DNA from: Roridomyces roridus
Taxonomy: Eukaryota > Basidiomycota > Agaricomycetes > Agaricales > Mycenaceae
Direction: 5' to 3'
DNA: 64,000 nucleotides
NCBI GenBank assembly: GCA_029378245.1
Contig: JARKIF010000007.1
Coordinates: forward strand, 2,170,001 to 2,234,000
The position numbers and the translations under genes are program-made. Of the stretch, positions 33,609 through 45,366 are shown piece after piece. The number at the start of each line of letters is the position of its first letter. The stretch's first letter is position 1. The notes below the pieces were generated by a model. The model did no database searches. It worked only from the letters and a program-made list of their open reading frames with translations, and had not been told where the DNA came from.

Positions 33609-34135
33609 ACTACTAATTTCCTTTTAGTAAGCCTTGAACATGGATCGGTTGGCTTCTCTCCGCCGGCCGATGGGTTGTGATCTTCACCGTTGACAGCGGC
33701 TGCGCGCGTCTTGCTTCAGCTGAATCCTGATTCCCAATATCCGTTTCTGTGACTCTCCAGGCAATGAACTCGTGCTTTCCTCGGCTTTCCAATCTGGAGA
33801 CTGGCCAATTTCCAATTCCCGGCCTCACTGTGTTCCTGCTTTGGTCTCGCCTTCAATGTGCTGCCGGACTCTCAACTTTCTCTGTCTTCGAGACTCTTCG
33901 TGTGCACTGTCACGTCCTTGGCATTCGAAATTACCTCGCTGCTACAATACCTGGGGCCTCCCCTATCGTCTCCACACCCCCAGACTCGGATTGCCATGCG
34001 CTAGCAATGGCCCATAAAAGCAGGTCTGGACAAAGAATCGAGAGCCATTTCGTTAAAGAACGGATAATTTACCTTGAGAACTCCAGTATGTCGGGCTCCC
34101 TCGCCTGTTATATCGCGTGTCACTTAGCACTTAAT
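33609..34135. other. Intergenic, no supported gene
   Basis: No gene is supported between the repeat and the tRNA-like gene. A plus-strand open stretch exists at 33749-34156 but has no domain or splice evidence. Confidence 0.35.
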
Positions 34136-34231
34136 TCCGATGTGGTGTATTGGTAACATATCCGCCTCTCATTGCGCTCGTTTGACTTTGACGCGGTTGC
34201 GCGGGGGCGGGGTTCGATTCCCCGCATCGGT
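34136..34231 (+). tRNA. tRNA-Glu(CTC)-like gene with intron
   Basis: The 5' half reads TCCGATG, then TGGTGTATTGGTAACAT, then TCCGCCTCTCAT, closely matching fungal tRNA-Glu with anticodon CTC. About 20-27 nt of intron-like sequence follows the anticodon. The 3' half has a perfect B-box (GGTTCGATTCC) in a CGGGG/CCCCG T-stem and ends CATCGGT, pairing with the 5' acceptor except for the last position. The exact intron border and variable loop do not settle into one ideal fold, so it may be degenerate. Confidence 0.6.
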
Positions 34232-35854
34232 ATGCTTGTGCGTGACCCGAGTTCTCTTTTGCATATCTGCATATGCAGCCGTCGATGTTAAAATATCGCT
34301 ACTTTTTGGTTGCAATCAAATTGCAATTGACGAAAATAGGACTAGCTCAGATTCAGTCTGTCCACAACGATAATCATGAGCTCGACGTCTCTTTTGTTTC
34401 AGTGAGTGCTGCGCCTGCATTGACCACCACATACTTGTATGGTCAGCTGTAATACGGACTATGGACCCACCATTCAGGCGTCTACATGTTCCCTCCCCAA
34501 CGCTCCAAAAAGGTCGAAGGTTGATCCCGCCGAAGTGCCGAGTGAAGGCTGTGTTGCATCTGATCATCATTCTTCGCCACTCTACTTTTTCATTCGTTGT
34601 CGACTGGTCGTCTGGCTGTAACTGCCATAGCACAAGACGTGCCATACTCTCAGAACAGCTGTCATGCACTGAACTGGGATATTGACACTCCGAACAGCCC
34701 CACAGGCGCTCAACGGGACTGGGGGCTCAATCACCTTGGAAGATCGTAGTATGGGGCCGTGCGCGCGGTGTCTCTGATCCGTTTTCTAGGACATGCATGT
34801 GCCGCATTGAAAGTTCCAGATGAACTTTTGTCTGCTTTTAGAATTTGCGGCCCATTTTCGTGGATCTACGGACCAAAAGAAGTATCCTGCTTGATTGATC
34901 TCAACTCACTCCGTCTTCCCGAGGCAAATTTGGAACGCGGCTTGCAGGACATTCAACATATCAAAAGTCTGTCAATGGGCTCGAATATGTAAGACCTTTT
35001 ATTAGGCTGTCATGTCGCTCACCCGTAATGTCAGGTGTACCATTAGCTCGTACGACCATCTACAGCTGCTCGAGGACTGCCAGCTGCTTGAGTATTGCCA
35101 GCTGCTCGATTGCCAGCTGCTCGAGGATTGCGACGAAGCTGTGACCCTATGCATCCGCGGAACAACTGCCGAGATGTTGACTACAGACTGTAGGTCCCTG
35201 TTGTCTTTTTTTCTCGTGAATGTCTCTCACGCAAAGCGCCTCTTGCCGCAAGTATATGCAACACCGCACACAACCTTCTGAGACTCTGCAAGGGGACTTT
35301 TTTTTTTTCAAAGCTGTCCCGCATTCCGATCATTTCTATAGATTTCCTCCCGTCCGCGTGTTTTCCATGCTGAAAGGTTGATCAGGTGTGGATTTCTCAG
35401 CGATGCGGAATCCGCTTCTCCCAACACCGAGGTGGAACTCCAGCCAACCTCGCGTCGATCGGCTTCCTCGGAGACACCGCCCGAGTGTACGATCGACAGG
35501 CCGCGCACATTGGGTACTCAATCCAGCTTGAAGTCGCTACCCCGGGTGGTTCTTGAACATGTCAAATGCCGCACGAACTGACCGCGGTCGGGAGTTGAGT
35601 TGATCATTATCCGTCGTATTACTGCTGATCTCCAACTTTTTACATGCATTTTGAATTGCCTACGTCTGTAACATGACGTCAAGCACTTGAGTGTCAATTG
35701 GGTGAGCCTAGTATACAGAAACGGTTGCAAGGCCGTAAAGCAACATTTGGTCCTTGGACTGCAGAATGGAAAATTATCCGGGATGCGGGATGAATACATA
35801 AAAACCCAAAGCCACGGTCCTAGTTCTGGAAACAAAAAAGTATTGAATCCTCTC
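34232..35854. other. Intergenic with short repeats, no supported gene
   Basis: This contains one small minisatellite (35063-35131) and several short open stretches without domains. No gene is supported. Confidence 0.4.
35063..35131. repeat. CAGCTGCTCGAGGATTGC minisatellite, about 4 units
   Basis: Four imperfect units of about 14-18 bp with the core CAGCTGCTCGA and spacer GGACTGC, AGTATTGC or TTGC. It is short and irregular. Confidence 0.7.
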
Positions 35855-37379
35855 ATGCACTCCTTCCAACGCTCATTCCCAACCCACGCGTCGACCCTCG
35901 CCCCGGGGCACCCATACCCATTCACCGATACCTCCCGCACATCGTGCACCGTCCATTACACCGAATTCCGCGGGATGGGCCCACCTTCGCCTGATTTCGG
36001 AACCGTAGGCGACGTCTACATCGACCTCAATTCGCGGATGCACGCCTTGTATTGGTGTGATCGCGCTGGGAACGCCGGGGCGCGCCAATGGAGAAGGTGG
36101 CTCGCCGTTCTGGTCGACAGAGCGCCGCTGCACAGGTACCTCGTCGCTCATCCTTGGGCGCGAAACCCGGAGACGTCGGATTTGTTCTTGTGGGCTGATC
36201 CGGGGAGTGTGTCGTGGACTTCCAAGGACGCGGTGTGTGCCAGCCGAAATGAGGTGCGCTGAAGTTCCACTGCTGCAAAAAGAAGAATGAAATTGAACTG
36301 GCGCTTGTAGATGACCCGCAGGAACATCGCCCCACTTGTGCCCGGCGTGATTCCGGACGTCGCTGCTCTCATTTCGCAGATCCTGCACTGGATGCTGGAG
36401 GGTGAGCAGTCGAGTAAACCTAGGAGAGAGCGTAGAATGGGGGGCCCGGCGCCACAGCATCCGGATGCTGGCGGTGCTTCTCGTCCGACGGGACGATATC
36501 CGATTCCTGCAGCCACGCTGCCACTCGACGGTCCCACTCGGCCTTCCTATGCCAGCCATGGAGGTCAACACCCGCCAGATGTTTTTGGCCCGCCACAGAC
36601 GGCGCTTCCGGGTCCAGTTTCCTACGAGGAACGGTGCAACCAGGCACTGGATGGGATGCAGAGAGCGCTGAAAGCGGAGCAGAAATCCAAACAAGGTGGG
36701 TCGAGGTTTCAAGGTGCGCTCTGTGAAAGATAATCCTCAACCTTTTGGTTTCAGAACTGAGACTCAAAGCCCGAGAGCTTGCTTCTGGTGCGTCCCATCT
36801 TCCAAGATCATGACCTTCTACTGACAGCGCGAGTTTCTAGTGAAGAAGAAGGAGAAGGAAGCCATCGGCAGTACGTCGCCTCGTGGTGCTATCGGCATGA
36901 TCTCCTACTCAACCAACGAACAGTGTCGTATTTGTACCAAAAACGCGAGCAGGAACTTGTAGCCGGTGAGTAGTTCTGTCTTCCGATTCAAAATTTTGTG
37001 GAATGAGCTCGAAATTCAGCGCTGGCAGCGGCAGAACAACGCTCGTCGGCGGAATTGCAGGAAATTCGAGCAAGTGAGAGCGTTTCCTCAGTCGCAGACT
37101 CCCTCATACTGATCGATTATATCAGCGACGAGTGCACTGCAGAGGAAAGCGCAGATCACTCGGCAGGATACGCAGAGTGCCAGTGCGTAATATCGTGTCT
37201 ATGGCAGATTCCAACTTGCTGATTTGATTTGCATGCAGTTGAACAAGTTCGACGATCTGAAGAGGGTGAGTTTGCCCTACCTCCAGGTTTTTTGATTCCC
37301 TCATTCTAATTGTTTACAGAACTGGCTGCGATCCAGAGGGAGATTTCGAACCTTCAATCCCGAATTTCTCATCACTGAT
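35855..37379 (+). CDS. Conserved mushroom protein with C-terminal coiled coil, function unknown
   Basis: The ATG is at 35855-35857 (MHSFQRSFPTHAS). The N-terminal domain has MGPPSPDFGTVGDVYIDL, MHALYWCDRAG, RWLAVLVDRAPLHRYLV, HPWARNPETSDLFLW and WTSKDAVCASRNE, a pattern I associate with uncharacterised Agaricomycete proteins. It begins from a GTVGDVYIDL beta-strand and has several conserved Trp. A Pro-rich middle follows, then a coiled coil assembled from six small exons (VKKKEKEAIG, SYLYQKREQELVAALAAAE, LQRKAQITRQDTQ, ELAAIQREISNLQSRISHH). All these exons join in phase, with the stop at 37377-37379. No enzymatic motif is visible. A scaffold or DNA-associated role is possible but is an inference. 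Confidence 0.7.
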
Positions 37380-37771
37380 CCACTTTCTCTCTGTTTGGGG
37401 TTCGCAAATGCAGGGCATTTTAGCATACTTAGATGAGTGTCGAATCGGATTTTGTTGGCATATTCGGATCTTGTAGAGAGGCACGGACCATCATCGCGGA
37501 TGTTATGTTTGGTGTTTGATTGATCAATTGATTGATGTCCCATCATTTACTCCTTGCTTCCGACTTTCATGTTGGATTTGCTGCTACTCCTTGGCTCTGA
37601 CCACAATCCGAGTGTCGACTGTCTCTTGATTTGACATCCTCGAGAAGTTGGCCCGGACTCGTGATCTTTCAGTTGGCCGACGGACGCTCAAAGGCGGACT
37701 CACGGGACTCACGGCGCCGCTCTTCACTTCACACGTCTTCCTCGGAACGGCGCCGGTGTCATTGGGCGCCG

Positions 37772-37778
37772 TTTATAA
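37772..37778 (+). promoter_or_regulatory. TATA-like box of the P450 gene
   Basis: TTTATAA lies about 55 bp upstream of the P450 ATG at 37828 in otherwise GC-rich sequence. The 450-bp interval from 37380 holds nothing else that I can support. Confidence 0.4.
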
Positions 37779-37827
37779 GGTGAGCTGAATATCAGATCAC
37801 ACCAAATTAAACCCTCTTCTTACCGCC

Positions 37828-39873
37828 ATGGACAGTCTGCAGCTGGGTTACGTCACCGCTTCAATAGCAGCTCTCGTCGCTTTCCTGCTCCTGCGTGGAG
37901 GGAACACCGGTATCGGCCTGCGAAGTATCCCAGGTCCCCCCTCCCCGTCGTGGATCTTCGGTCAGCGTCTGTTTTTCGGACAGCGATGAGGCTGCAGCTC
38001 ATTGTCAGGTCGTAGGCAATCTGCTGCAGCTGCTGGCCCCGTACCAGTACGGAGACTATGAGTTCACGTGGCAGAAACTGTATGGTCCTTTGTATCGTGT
38101 CAAAGGGTGTTTCGGGGTGAGTCTCTCTTCGACTGTTCGAGCAACTGGACCACTCATTTCTCCAAATTTGTTGCAGGAGGACCGCCTGATAGTATCCGAT
38201 CCGGTAGCCCTACAATCCATCGTCAACAGCAACAAGTTCGATCATTCTCCGCTGTTGAACAACCTCCACAAGTTGATATACAGCAAGAGGAGTCTTTTGA
38301 TCGTGAGAGGTGTGTTTGCCACTCGAGAATGTCTGTGTAGACTGAAGAAGATGAAGATGGGAATTACCGCCGACTTCGTGCAGCTTTCAGCTCGAGCTTC
38401 TCTGCTGCTGGGGTCCGTCAGTATCAGTCTGCAATGGAAAGTGCTGCGGAACAGGTGCGTAGTCGTGTCTCTGTGAATTAATATCGGTCTCATCCTCGCA
38501 TCCTCGCCCAAGCTAACGAAAGAGTTGGAACTTAGTTCCTCGACTGATTCAATTGATGTCTGCCCATTACTTACCATCGCCACTCTGAGCGCGATCAGTG
38601 AAGGTACCTTCCAGTAGTCCTCTATTTCCCGTACACCTACTCGGCTTCTAGCCGTTATCGGCTGCAGCACACAGGAATTGGGCGATGAATTCGTCCAAAT
38701 ATGCTCACGCGTGGTGTCAGTAGCTTTTCATTTGTTTACAAATGAGATCTTGACCGTGATTCACAGCGGCCTGGCGACCAAGAGTGATACGGCGTCTCTC
38801 TTGATGAAGGCTCTCGGGACGCGTCTGCCTGGGTGGTTCTGGAGCATTGTGTCTCTGCTTCCGACCCCTACTTTCAATGAGTTGCGGAGAGGGCGGGATC
38901 TGGGGATGCAGATTGGCACCCGGATCGTTCAGGAGAAACTGCGAGCAGTACACCAAGGACTCGAGCTCGGTAATGATGCGTTCAGCCGCATTGGTCAGTT
39001 GGCTTCTCTGTTGTTGACTTCGCTGAAGACGTGTCTAGTCGCGTCAGATCAGTGGGAGAAGACAATGGATGCGGAGGAACTGGCAGCACATGCATCTCTC
39101 CTGGCGATTGCTGGGCAGGAAACTACCGCGAAAACGCTTGCTTTCGCTCTACTCGAACTCGCCCGGAATCCGGAGTTACAAGACAGTCTGCAGAAGGAAG
39201 TTCACGCCAGCCGTGGTGATCAAGTTGCATACAATAATATGCCCCTCTTGAATGCATTTATCAAGGAAGTTCTCCGCCTCTATCCCATCGTCCCCCTCGA
39301 AGAACGCATTGTGATAGAGGATACGGTTCTCCCCGTCTCGGACAAGGTTACTTCGTCTACCGGCGCACCGCTTGGTCAAATTCCTATCCGCAAGGGCCAG
39401 ATTGTCAGTTTGGCGATTGCGTCGTATCAACGGTTCACAGTGTTCCTTTCTTGTTCTGTATTGTGTGTTGACGGCGCGTGCAGGGCAGAGCTGTTATGGG
39501 GCGAAGACGCAGAGGAATTCAAGCCCTCTCGGTGGATCGAAGGGACCAGCTACCAAGGGGATGACGTTGGGCCGTATGCTAATCTGTGAGTTGCTTTTCT
39601 TTACGAAGTTGCCGTCCCCTCATGGCATTGAAGGTTGACATTCTTTGGTGGTCCACGCACTTGTCTCGGGTGAGTTTTCGACGCTGTGTTTTCCGTGTTT
39701 ATCCAACCCATATGCAGTTGGCGCTTTGCGTGAGTCTCCTACATACACGTCTCATGAACAAACACCGACACTGCGCCAGAATCCTGGAAATGCAGGTCAT
39801 CATCTCTGAACTGGTCGCTAAATTTTCGTTTCAACTTCCGGAAGGGGACTCTGTCGTTACGCGTTTGCTGTGA
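37828..39873 (+). CDS. Cytochrome P450 (intact paralogue 1)
   Basis: Twelve exons give 497 residues. The N-terminus is a single membrane anchor (VTASIAALVAFLLLRGG), placing the enzyme on the ER facing the cytosol, then the proline hinge IPGPPSPSWIFG. The I-helix oxygen-activation motif is AIAGQETTAKT, the K-helix ExxR is FIKEVLRLYP, and the heme loop is FFGGPRTCLG with the ligand Cys. Exon 11 is only 12 nt (39718-39729) and encodes the WRF just after the heme loop. All splice junctions are phase-consistent and no lesion is seen. The gene is a paralogue of those at 17058-20705 and 47436-49639. The substrate is unknown. The stop codon lies 11 bp before a solo LTR, which may now supply the polyadenylation site. 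Confidence 0.88.
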
Positions 39874-39884
39874 TTCTGGCTAGC

Positions 39885-40472
39885 TGTTAGGTGCCGGATC
39901 CGAGGCTGACTGGAATCCCGGATAAGGACGACCGGAGTAAGAATGACCGGAACTCCGGGACGAAGGACTCCGGAGAGGGACGAAAAGTCGGAGGAGGGAG
40001 ATGGAGTCCAACCGGTGACACCACAAAGACCCAGGGTGACCGGGTTCCCTACGCTACTTCCAAGGGAAGCAATCCGGACGAGACGATAAAGGAGGAGAGG
40101 AGGGCTTGGATCAGTCAAGGTCGAATAGACCAGGAACGTTAATATTCCAACTGAGTTACATGACGGCTGTACAGAGGTTTATATACTAAATGCCCACTGA
40201 TGTGTACTCAGATGAATATGGAGAAAGTGACAAGGTAAAAAACTCGGACCCCGGAGTGGAGGTGGATACCCCGGAGAAACTGGAGGGGTAAAGGAATGGA
40301 TATCTACACCGCAGTAAGGTCGAGTGGGTGAAGGATGGAATGAAGTCGAAGAAGGGCGAAAATCCAAACGAGGACCGGAGTCCGGTCAAGATTGATCCGG
40401 ATTTGTTGGAGCCGGAACCGGAGTTGGGTCAAGATTGGTCCGGAGTTGGTGAGAATGGAACGGGACGTAACA
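39885..40472. mobile_element. Solo LTR of a retrotransposon with 5-bp target duplication
   Basis: The 588-bp sequence starts TGTTAGGTGCCGG and ends GGGACGTAACA, so its termini are TGTTA and TAACA. It is flanked on both sides by CTAGC (39880-39884 and 40473-40477). The interior is rich in CCGGA motifs and has no coding. A single LTR with an intact 5-bp duplication indicates loss of the internal region by recombination between two LTRs. Confidence 0.85.
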
Positions 40473-40477
40473 CTAGC

Positions 40478-40826
40478 ACCTCTTACTGTACTACTTATTT
40501 GCATATCATCAGCGTTCGCAGGATAAAAATGAACTGAGACTGATTTGGAGGCAATTCGAGTCCTCTCGTGAATCCCCTTCGCATTTTCCCGGAAACAAGA
40601 AGAAAAAATAGGTTCCTGGTCTCCGTTCAAACTTGTGGCCTTGTGGACAAGCTCAAAAAGGCAAAAAGCCGCCAAGCAAAACATTCAAACATTGATGAGA
40701 GCTATGTATGCACAACTATGTACCTAGCCAAATTCATCCGATGTGATTATCCAAAACTTTCAAAACACCTGAAAAATACTCCAGTTGAATCATGGGTATA
40801 AACAGATGGTTGACCTCAGACTCACA
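40478..40826. other. Intergenic, 3' side of the second NLR gene
   Basis: No gene is supported between the solo LTR and the NLR stop codon at 40827. The sequence is AT-richer than its surroundings. Confidence 0.4.
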
Positions 40827-43800
40827 TTATTGATCCCAGGTTCCCTGTGCTTGCTTAAGCTGAATGTTCAGTACATCAACTTCTTCAACCTTCCCCAGTC
40901 CCTCATATGTTTCAATCAGATTCTTCATTGTACTGATTGTGCATGGATGGTCTTCTCCCAGAAGTTGTTTCTGATTTTCCAGGACAATACACTCAAGTGA
41001 TGCAGCCTCTGTGAACCTGCCCAATTTGGTGAATGTTGAAGCAAGACGTCCCCCAGCAATTAGGGTAAGATAATGCTCTTCACCCAGGAGCTTCTTCTGT
41101 GTGTGCAAGACAAAAATTTCCATAGTCTCCGCCTCAGCCAATTTTGCCATTGCCTTATATGTTTCTGCCAGATTTGCCATGGCCCGCAGCGTTTCAGGAT
41201 GCTCTTCACCATGGAGTATTTTTTGCTTCTCCAGGACAAAGCTCTCAAGCTGTACTGCATCATTGAACTGCCCAAGGCTCCTGTGTGTCCCAGCAATGTT
41301 TGCCATTGCTACCAGAGTGTCTGGATGGTCCTCGCCATAAAGCTTCTTCCGCTTCTCAAGTACAAATGTCTGAGGCTGAGCTGCATCATTGAACCGCCCG
41401 AGGTCTATGTAGCTCAGGGCCAGGTCGCCCATTGCCCCCAGGGTGTCCGGATGCTCTTCACCAAGAAGCATCTTGCGCCCCTCAAGTACAAAGGTCTGAA
41501 GTGAAGCTGCATCATTAAATTGTCCAAGGCTCCTATATGTCCTGGCAAGGCTGGCCATTGCCCACAAAGTGTCTGGATGATCCTCACCATGGAGCTTCTT
41601 TCGCTGTTCAAGTACAAAGGTCTCAAGCAGTGCTGCATCATTGAACTTCCCAAGGCTTCTGTGTGTATCGGCCAGGTCTCCCATTGCCCAGAGGGTATCC
41701 GGATGTCCCTCACCAAGACGCTCCTTCCGCTTCTCAAGCACAAACACCTGGAGTGAAATTGCATCATTGAATCGCCCCAGTCTCTCGTACGCCTCAGCCA
41801 GGTTTGCCTTTGTCCATAGAGTGTCTGGATGCTCCTCACCAAGAAGTTCTTTCTGCTTCTGGAGTACAAATGTATCAAGCAGAGCTGCATCATTGAACTT
41901 TCCAAGGCTTGCATGTGTCCTAGCAAGGTTTCCCATTGCCCACAAAGTGTCTAGATGCCCCTCACCATAAAGCTTTTTCCGCTGTTCCAGTACAAATATC
42001 TGGAGTGGAGCTGCATCATTGAACCGCCCAAGGTCTATGTAGGTCATGGCCAGGTTTCCCATTGCCCATAAAGTGTCCGGATGATCCTCACCAAGAAGCT
42101 TCTTCTGTGTCTGGAGTACAAAGCTCTGGAGCAGTGTGGCATCATTGTACTTCCCAAGGTGTGTGTATGTCACAGCCAAGTTTGCCATTGCCCATAAAGT
42201 GTCTGGATGCTCTTCACCAAGAAGGTGCTTGTGTTTCCCAAGTACAAAGCTCTGAAGTAGGGCTGCATTATTGAATTGTCCAAGTTCTCTTTGCGTCATG
42301 GCCAGGTCTCCCATCGCCCTCAGAGTGTCTGGATTCTCTTCACCGAGAAGCTTCTTGCGCTCCTCAAGTATAAAGGACTGAAGTGTAGCAGCATCAGTGA
42401 ACTGTCCGAGGCTCCTATGTGTCCCAGCCAGGTATCCCATTGCCCACAGGGTCTCTGGATGCTCCTTACCAAGAACCTCCTTGCGCTTCTCAAGTACAAA
42501 GCTCTGAAGCAGTGCTGCATCATTGAATTGCCCAAGGCTCCTGTATGTGTTCGCCAGGTTTCCCATTGCTACCAGAGTCTTTGGATGCTCCTCACCAAGA
42601 AGCTTCTTCCACTTCTCAAGGACAACAGTCTGAAGCGGAGCTGCATCATTGAACCTCCCCAGTCTTCCGTAAGAATACGCCAGCCATTCCATTGCCCTCA
42701 AAGTGTGACGATGATTTTCTCCATATATCTGTTGTTTCCGCATTTGAACAGCATCCCAAAACTCTGTTGCCAATTTGAATTTGAAGCCCTGGGTATATAT
42801 CTGTGCAAATTGTTCATTCCAAAGTGGTGCCCTGCCCGCCGTATCTTGTATCAGTGCCTGTAAATGAGGCAACATCCATAAGCTTTGCACATCTGAATAA
42901 TTTCCAGTGGCAATTGACATTCCCATGAGATTTATCATAACTTCCTGTTGCTTGGCTGCAGCACTGTGACACCATCCATGCACCAGTGGGTGGAGAGAGA
43001 AAAATCCTGTCTCCTCATCGAAAGTTATTAAAGAATATGCCTGCAATTCATTTGCCACCTGGATGAATGCTAGGGAATCCCATTGACCAGCCTGATTCTG
43101 GAGATACCCCAGAAACTCATATGCACCCTGTAATTGTTCTCTTGCTGGCCCATACGGCCTATCACTTGTGTTATATCTGGCTGCATTCTGGAATATGTTC
43201 TCCGAAATTCCCTGATAGTGCAACCAGGAGCACAATTGTAACAATGTTTGTGCAACTGGGCTAAGCTTGTCAAAACTGATCTTCCAGGTGGTATAGACAG
43301 AGCAAGCATAATCATCCTGCCACTGAGTGGGCCTTTCACTGAGTAATGTGACCTGATTTTGCTTGTACAGTTCCATGTATCCCTTGAACCTTCCTGATTT
43401 TGCAATAAAGGCGCTGGCTTGTGTGATAGCAAGTGGTAGACAGCACAGAGCCTAGCAAAGAAAAGAAAAGCTTAAGTGACAGGATCCCTAGCACTGAACT
43501 GGCGCCTACCTGACTAATCTCTCTGGCAATGGCCATGTTTTCATCTGTCACATCCTTGTGAGCTCCTTTAAGCAGCAGCTCTGAAGCATCTATTTCCTCC
43601 AGATCAGGAACAAGAGAGTGAGCACCAGCATGGACACAGAGGCCAGGATTCCGGGATGTTATCAATATGTTCCCTTGGTTGCACTTGGGGAGATAGGGAT
43701 TCAAGTTTATGTCTGGGTCATCTGCATTGTCAAAGAGCAGGAGCCAGTTGCTCTGCACAGTCTTTAGCCATTTCAATGTATCATCCTGTGTGTTTCCAAT

Positions 43801-44901
43801 TTGCTTGTTGATGGCAATATTCTTCAAGCCTGCTTCAATGGTAGTCTGGCTACTCATGTCAAGCATAAAGACATCTGAAAATCTACCCATGAAGTGAGTA
43901 CAAGAGTGATTCAAGACCTGTAAAACATACTTGGACACTGAATCATCAATGAATTTGAGGGCAATCTGGGTTTTTCCAGAACCCCCCAGTCCATGCAGAA
44001 GAAAGATATGCTGTTTGATGAGACCATCATCAAAAAAGGCCTTCATTTGCTGCAAAATTCTCTGGCGGCCTTGGAATATTCTTGAAGGTGGAGGGCATTC
44101 ATTGAACTTCGGAGAGACCCGTGTTGCATCTACAGCTTCAATCATGGGGTTATCAGTGCTCACAGGATACAGATACCCCATACTGTTACTATCCAAGACA
44201 CGGAATCCGATCCGGATGTGGCTACGAAGCTGGGAGTGATCTCAGTTTGGTGACAACTTACAATTGGGAAATGGGATCACATACTATGAAATTTTCTCGC
44301 AGTTCCTGTAATTTTCTCTGATGGCCAGCAATTCGTTCTTTCGTGCTGTTGACCTGAAGTAGTTCTTTGGCATGACCAAGGACACCTCGAGGTTTCTTTG
44401 CAAGTGCTTCTACCAATTCCAATGTCTCCTTGAGATATCTACAAATTCTGCATGAGAGTCGATATATATAGTGGGAGCATGACACCTCACCTTTCAAAGT
44501 CTTCACAAAGATCCCTGAACTGCTCCGCCCTTCCATTGCCATGGTTTTCCACCTCATTCCGCACTATGTTCAAAATTTTTCCAATCCCTTCGCACAGCTC
44601 TTGAAGATCCTCTCGATTATGTTTGAGTTCCTGTAGTTTAACTGTGAGAAGCCAAAGTATTTGCCCAGCAATGGAAAATACAAACTTGAACAAGTTCCAG
44701 CAGGCTCACAACTATTCCGCAAGCCCCTTTGATGTATGGAAATGGTGCAAACTCTCCTCCAGCCTGCATTGTTTTGGCTATCCCAAGGGAGACTCCAATC
44801 CAATCGGATCCCGAGCCAAAGGATGTCTTGCCTTTCTGAGTTGCTCCAGGGCTGGAGCTTGAAGCCCGTGCCTTTGCAGCAGCCTGAGTAGTGGGGACCA
44901 T
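40827..44901 (-). CDS. NLR-like STAND protein with 15 near-identical TPR units
   Basis: The ATG is at 44901. A short Ser/Ala-rich lead (MVPTTQAAAKARASSSS) is followed by a helical N-terminal region over three exons (FPYIKGACGIVVSLLELVQ, ELKHNREDLQELCEGIGKIL, RYLKETLELVEALAKKPRG). This is like the MLKL-type domain of the other NLR. Next is an NB-ARC-type NTPase with Walker A HGLGGSGKTQIALKF, Walker B WLLLFDNADD and the ITSR sensor. The helical arm of the NTPase follows (LPLAITQASAFIAKSG). The last exon encodes 15 kinesin-light-chain-type TPR units of 42 residues with the core LGEEHPDTLWAMGNLA. Introns are phase-consistent and no stop interrupts. The predicted role is a self/non-self or damage sensor that oligomerises on ligand recognition by the TPR surface. 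Confidence 0.88.
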
Positions 44902-45366
44902 GAGGGTGAGAAGCAAGAGGTTGCCACGTGTCAAATCATGACATGAAATATGAAATGTGAGATTCTTGCCATTGTTGATCCGAGGACCGATTCTGAGTCT
45001 CAAAAATTCACTTGTGGAGACAGCTCGGGTGCTACCGACGCCCGGCTTTGTGTCATTACTTACGTGCCGGGACCTCTTGCTTTATGTTTGTTTGATAGCC
45101 GTGACGCGGCCCGGCTTGCCGGTTCGGCAAAACAAGAATTTCACTGCGCATGTGCAGCTAAATCACACTGGCGTGTGCCGGCCACATCCTGTCCTGGCAA
45201 GCGTTTGAAGCATTGACGAAGAATCGACCTTTCCAAAACAACGGCGTTTAGGGTTGTCCTTGGTTTGTCCCCATTCGTTCACGATCACGGCGTCCACGGC
45301 GTTTGGGCGCGGTGATCTCGCTTGTCGGAAGTATAAGTCTTGGCAACCGCCTCTTCATGAACCGCC
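44902..45366. promoter_or_regulatory. Divergent promoter region, NLR and F-box genes
   Basis: This is a 465-bp spacer between two divergently transcribed genes. A TATAAG box at 45332-45337 lies about 30 bp before the F-box ATG. No other site is recognised. Confidence 0.45.

Noticed and set aside
41060..42863. Plus-strand ORFs over the TPR array
   Set aside because: They are antisense shadows of the repeats and end at unit-periodic stops.
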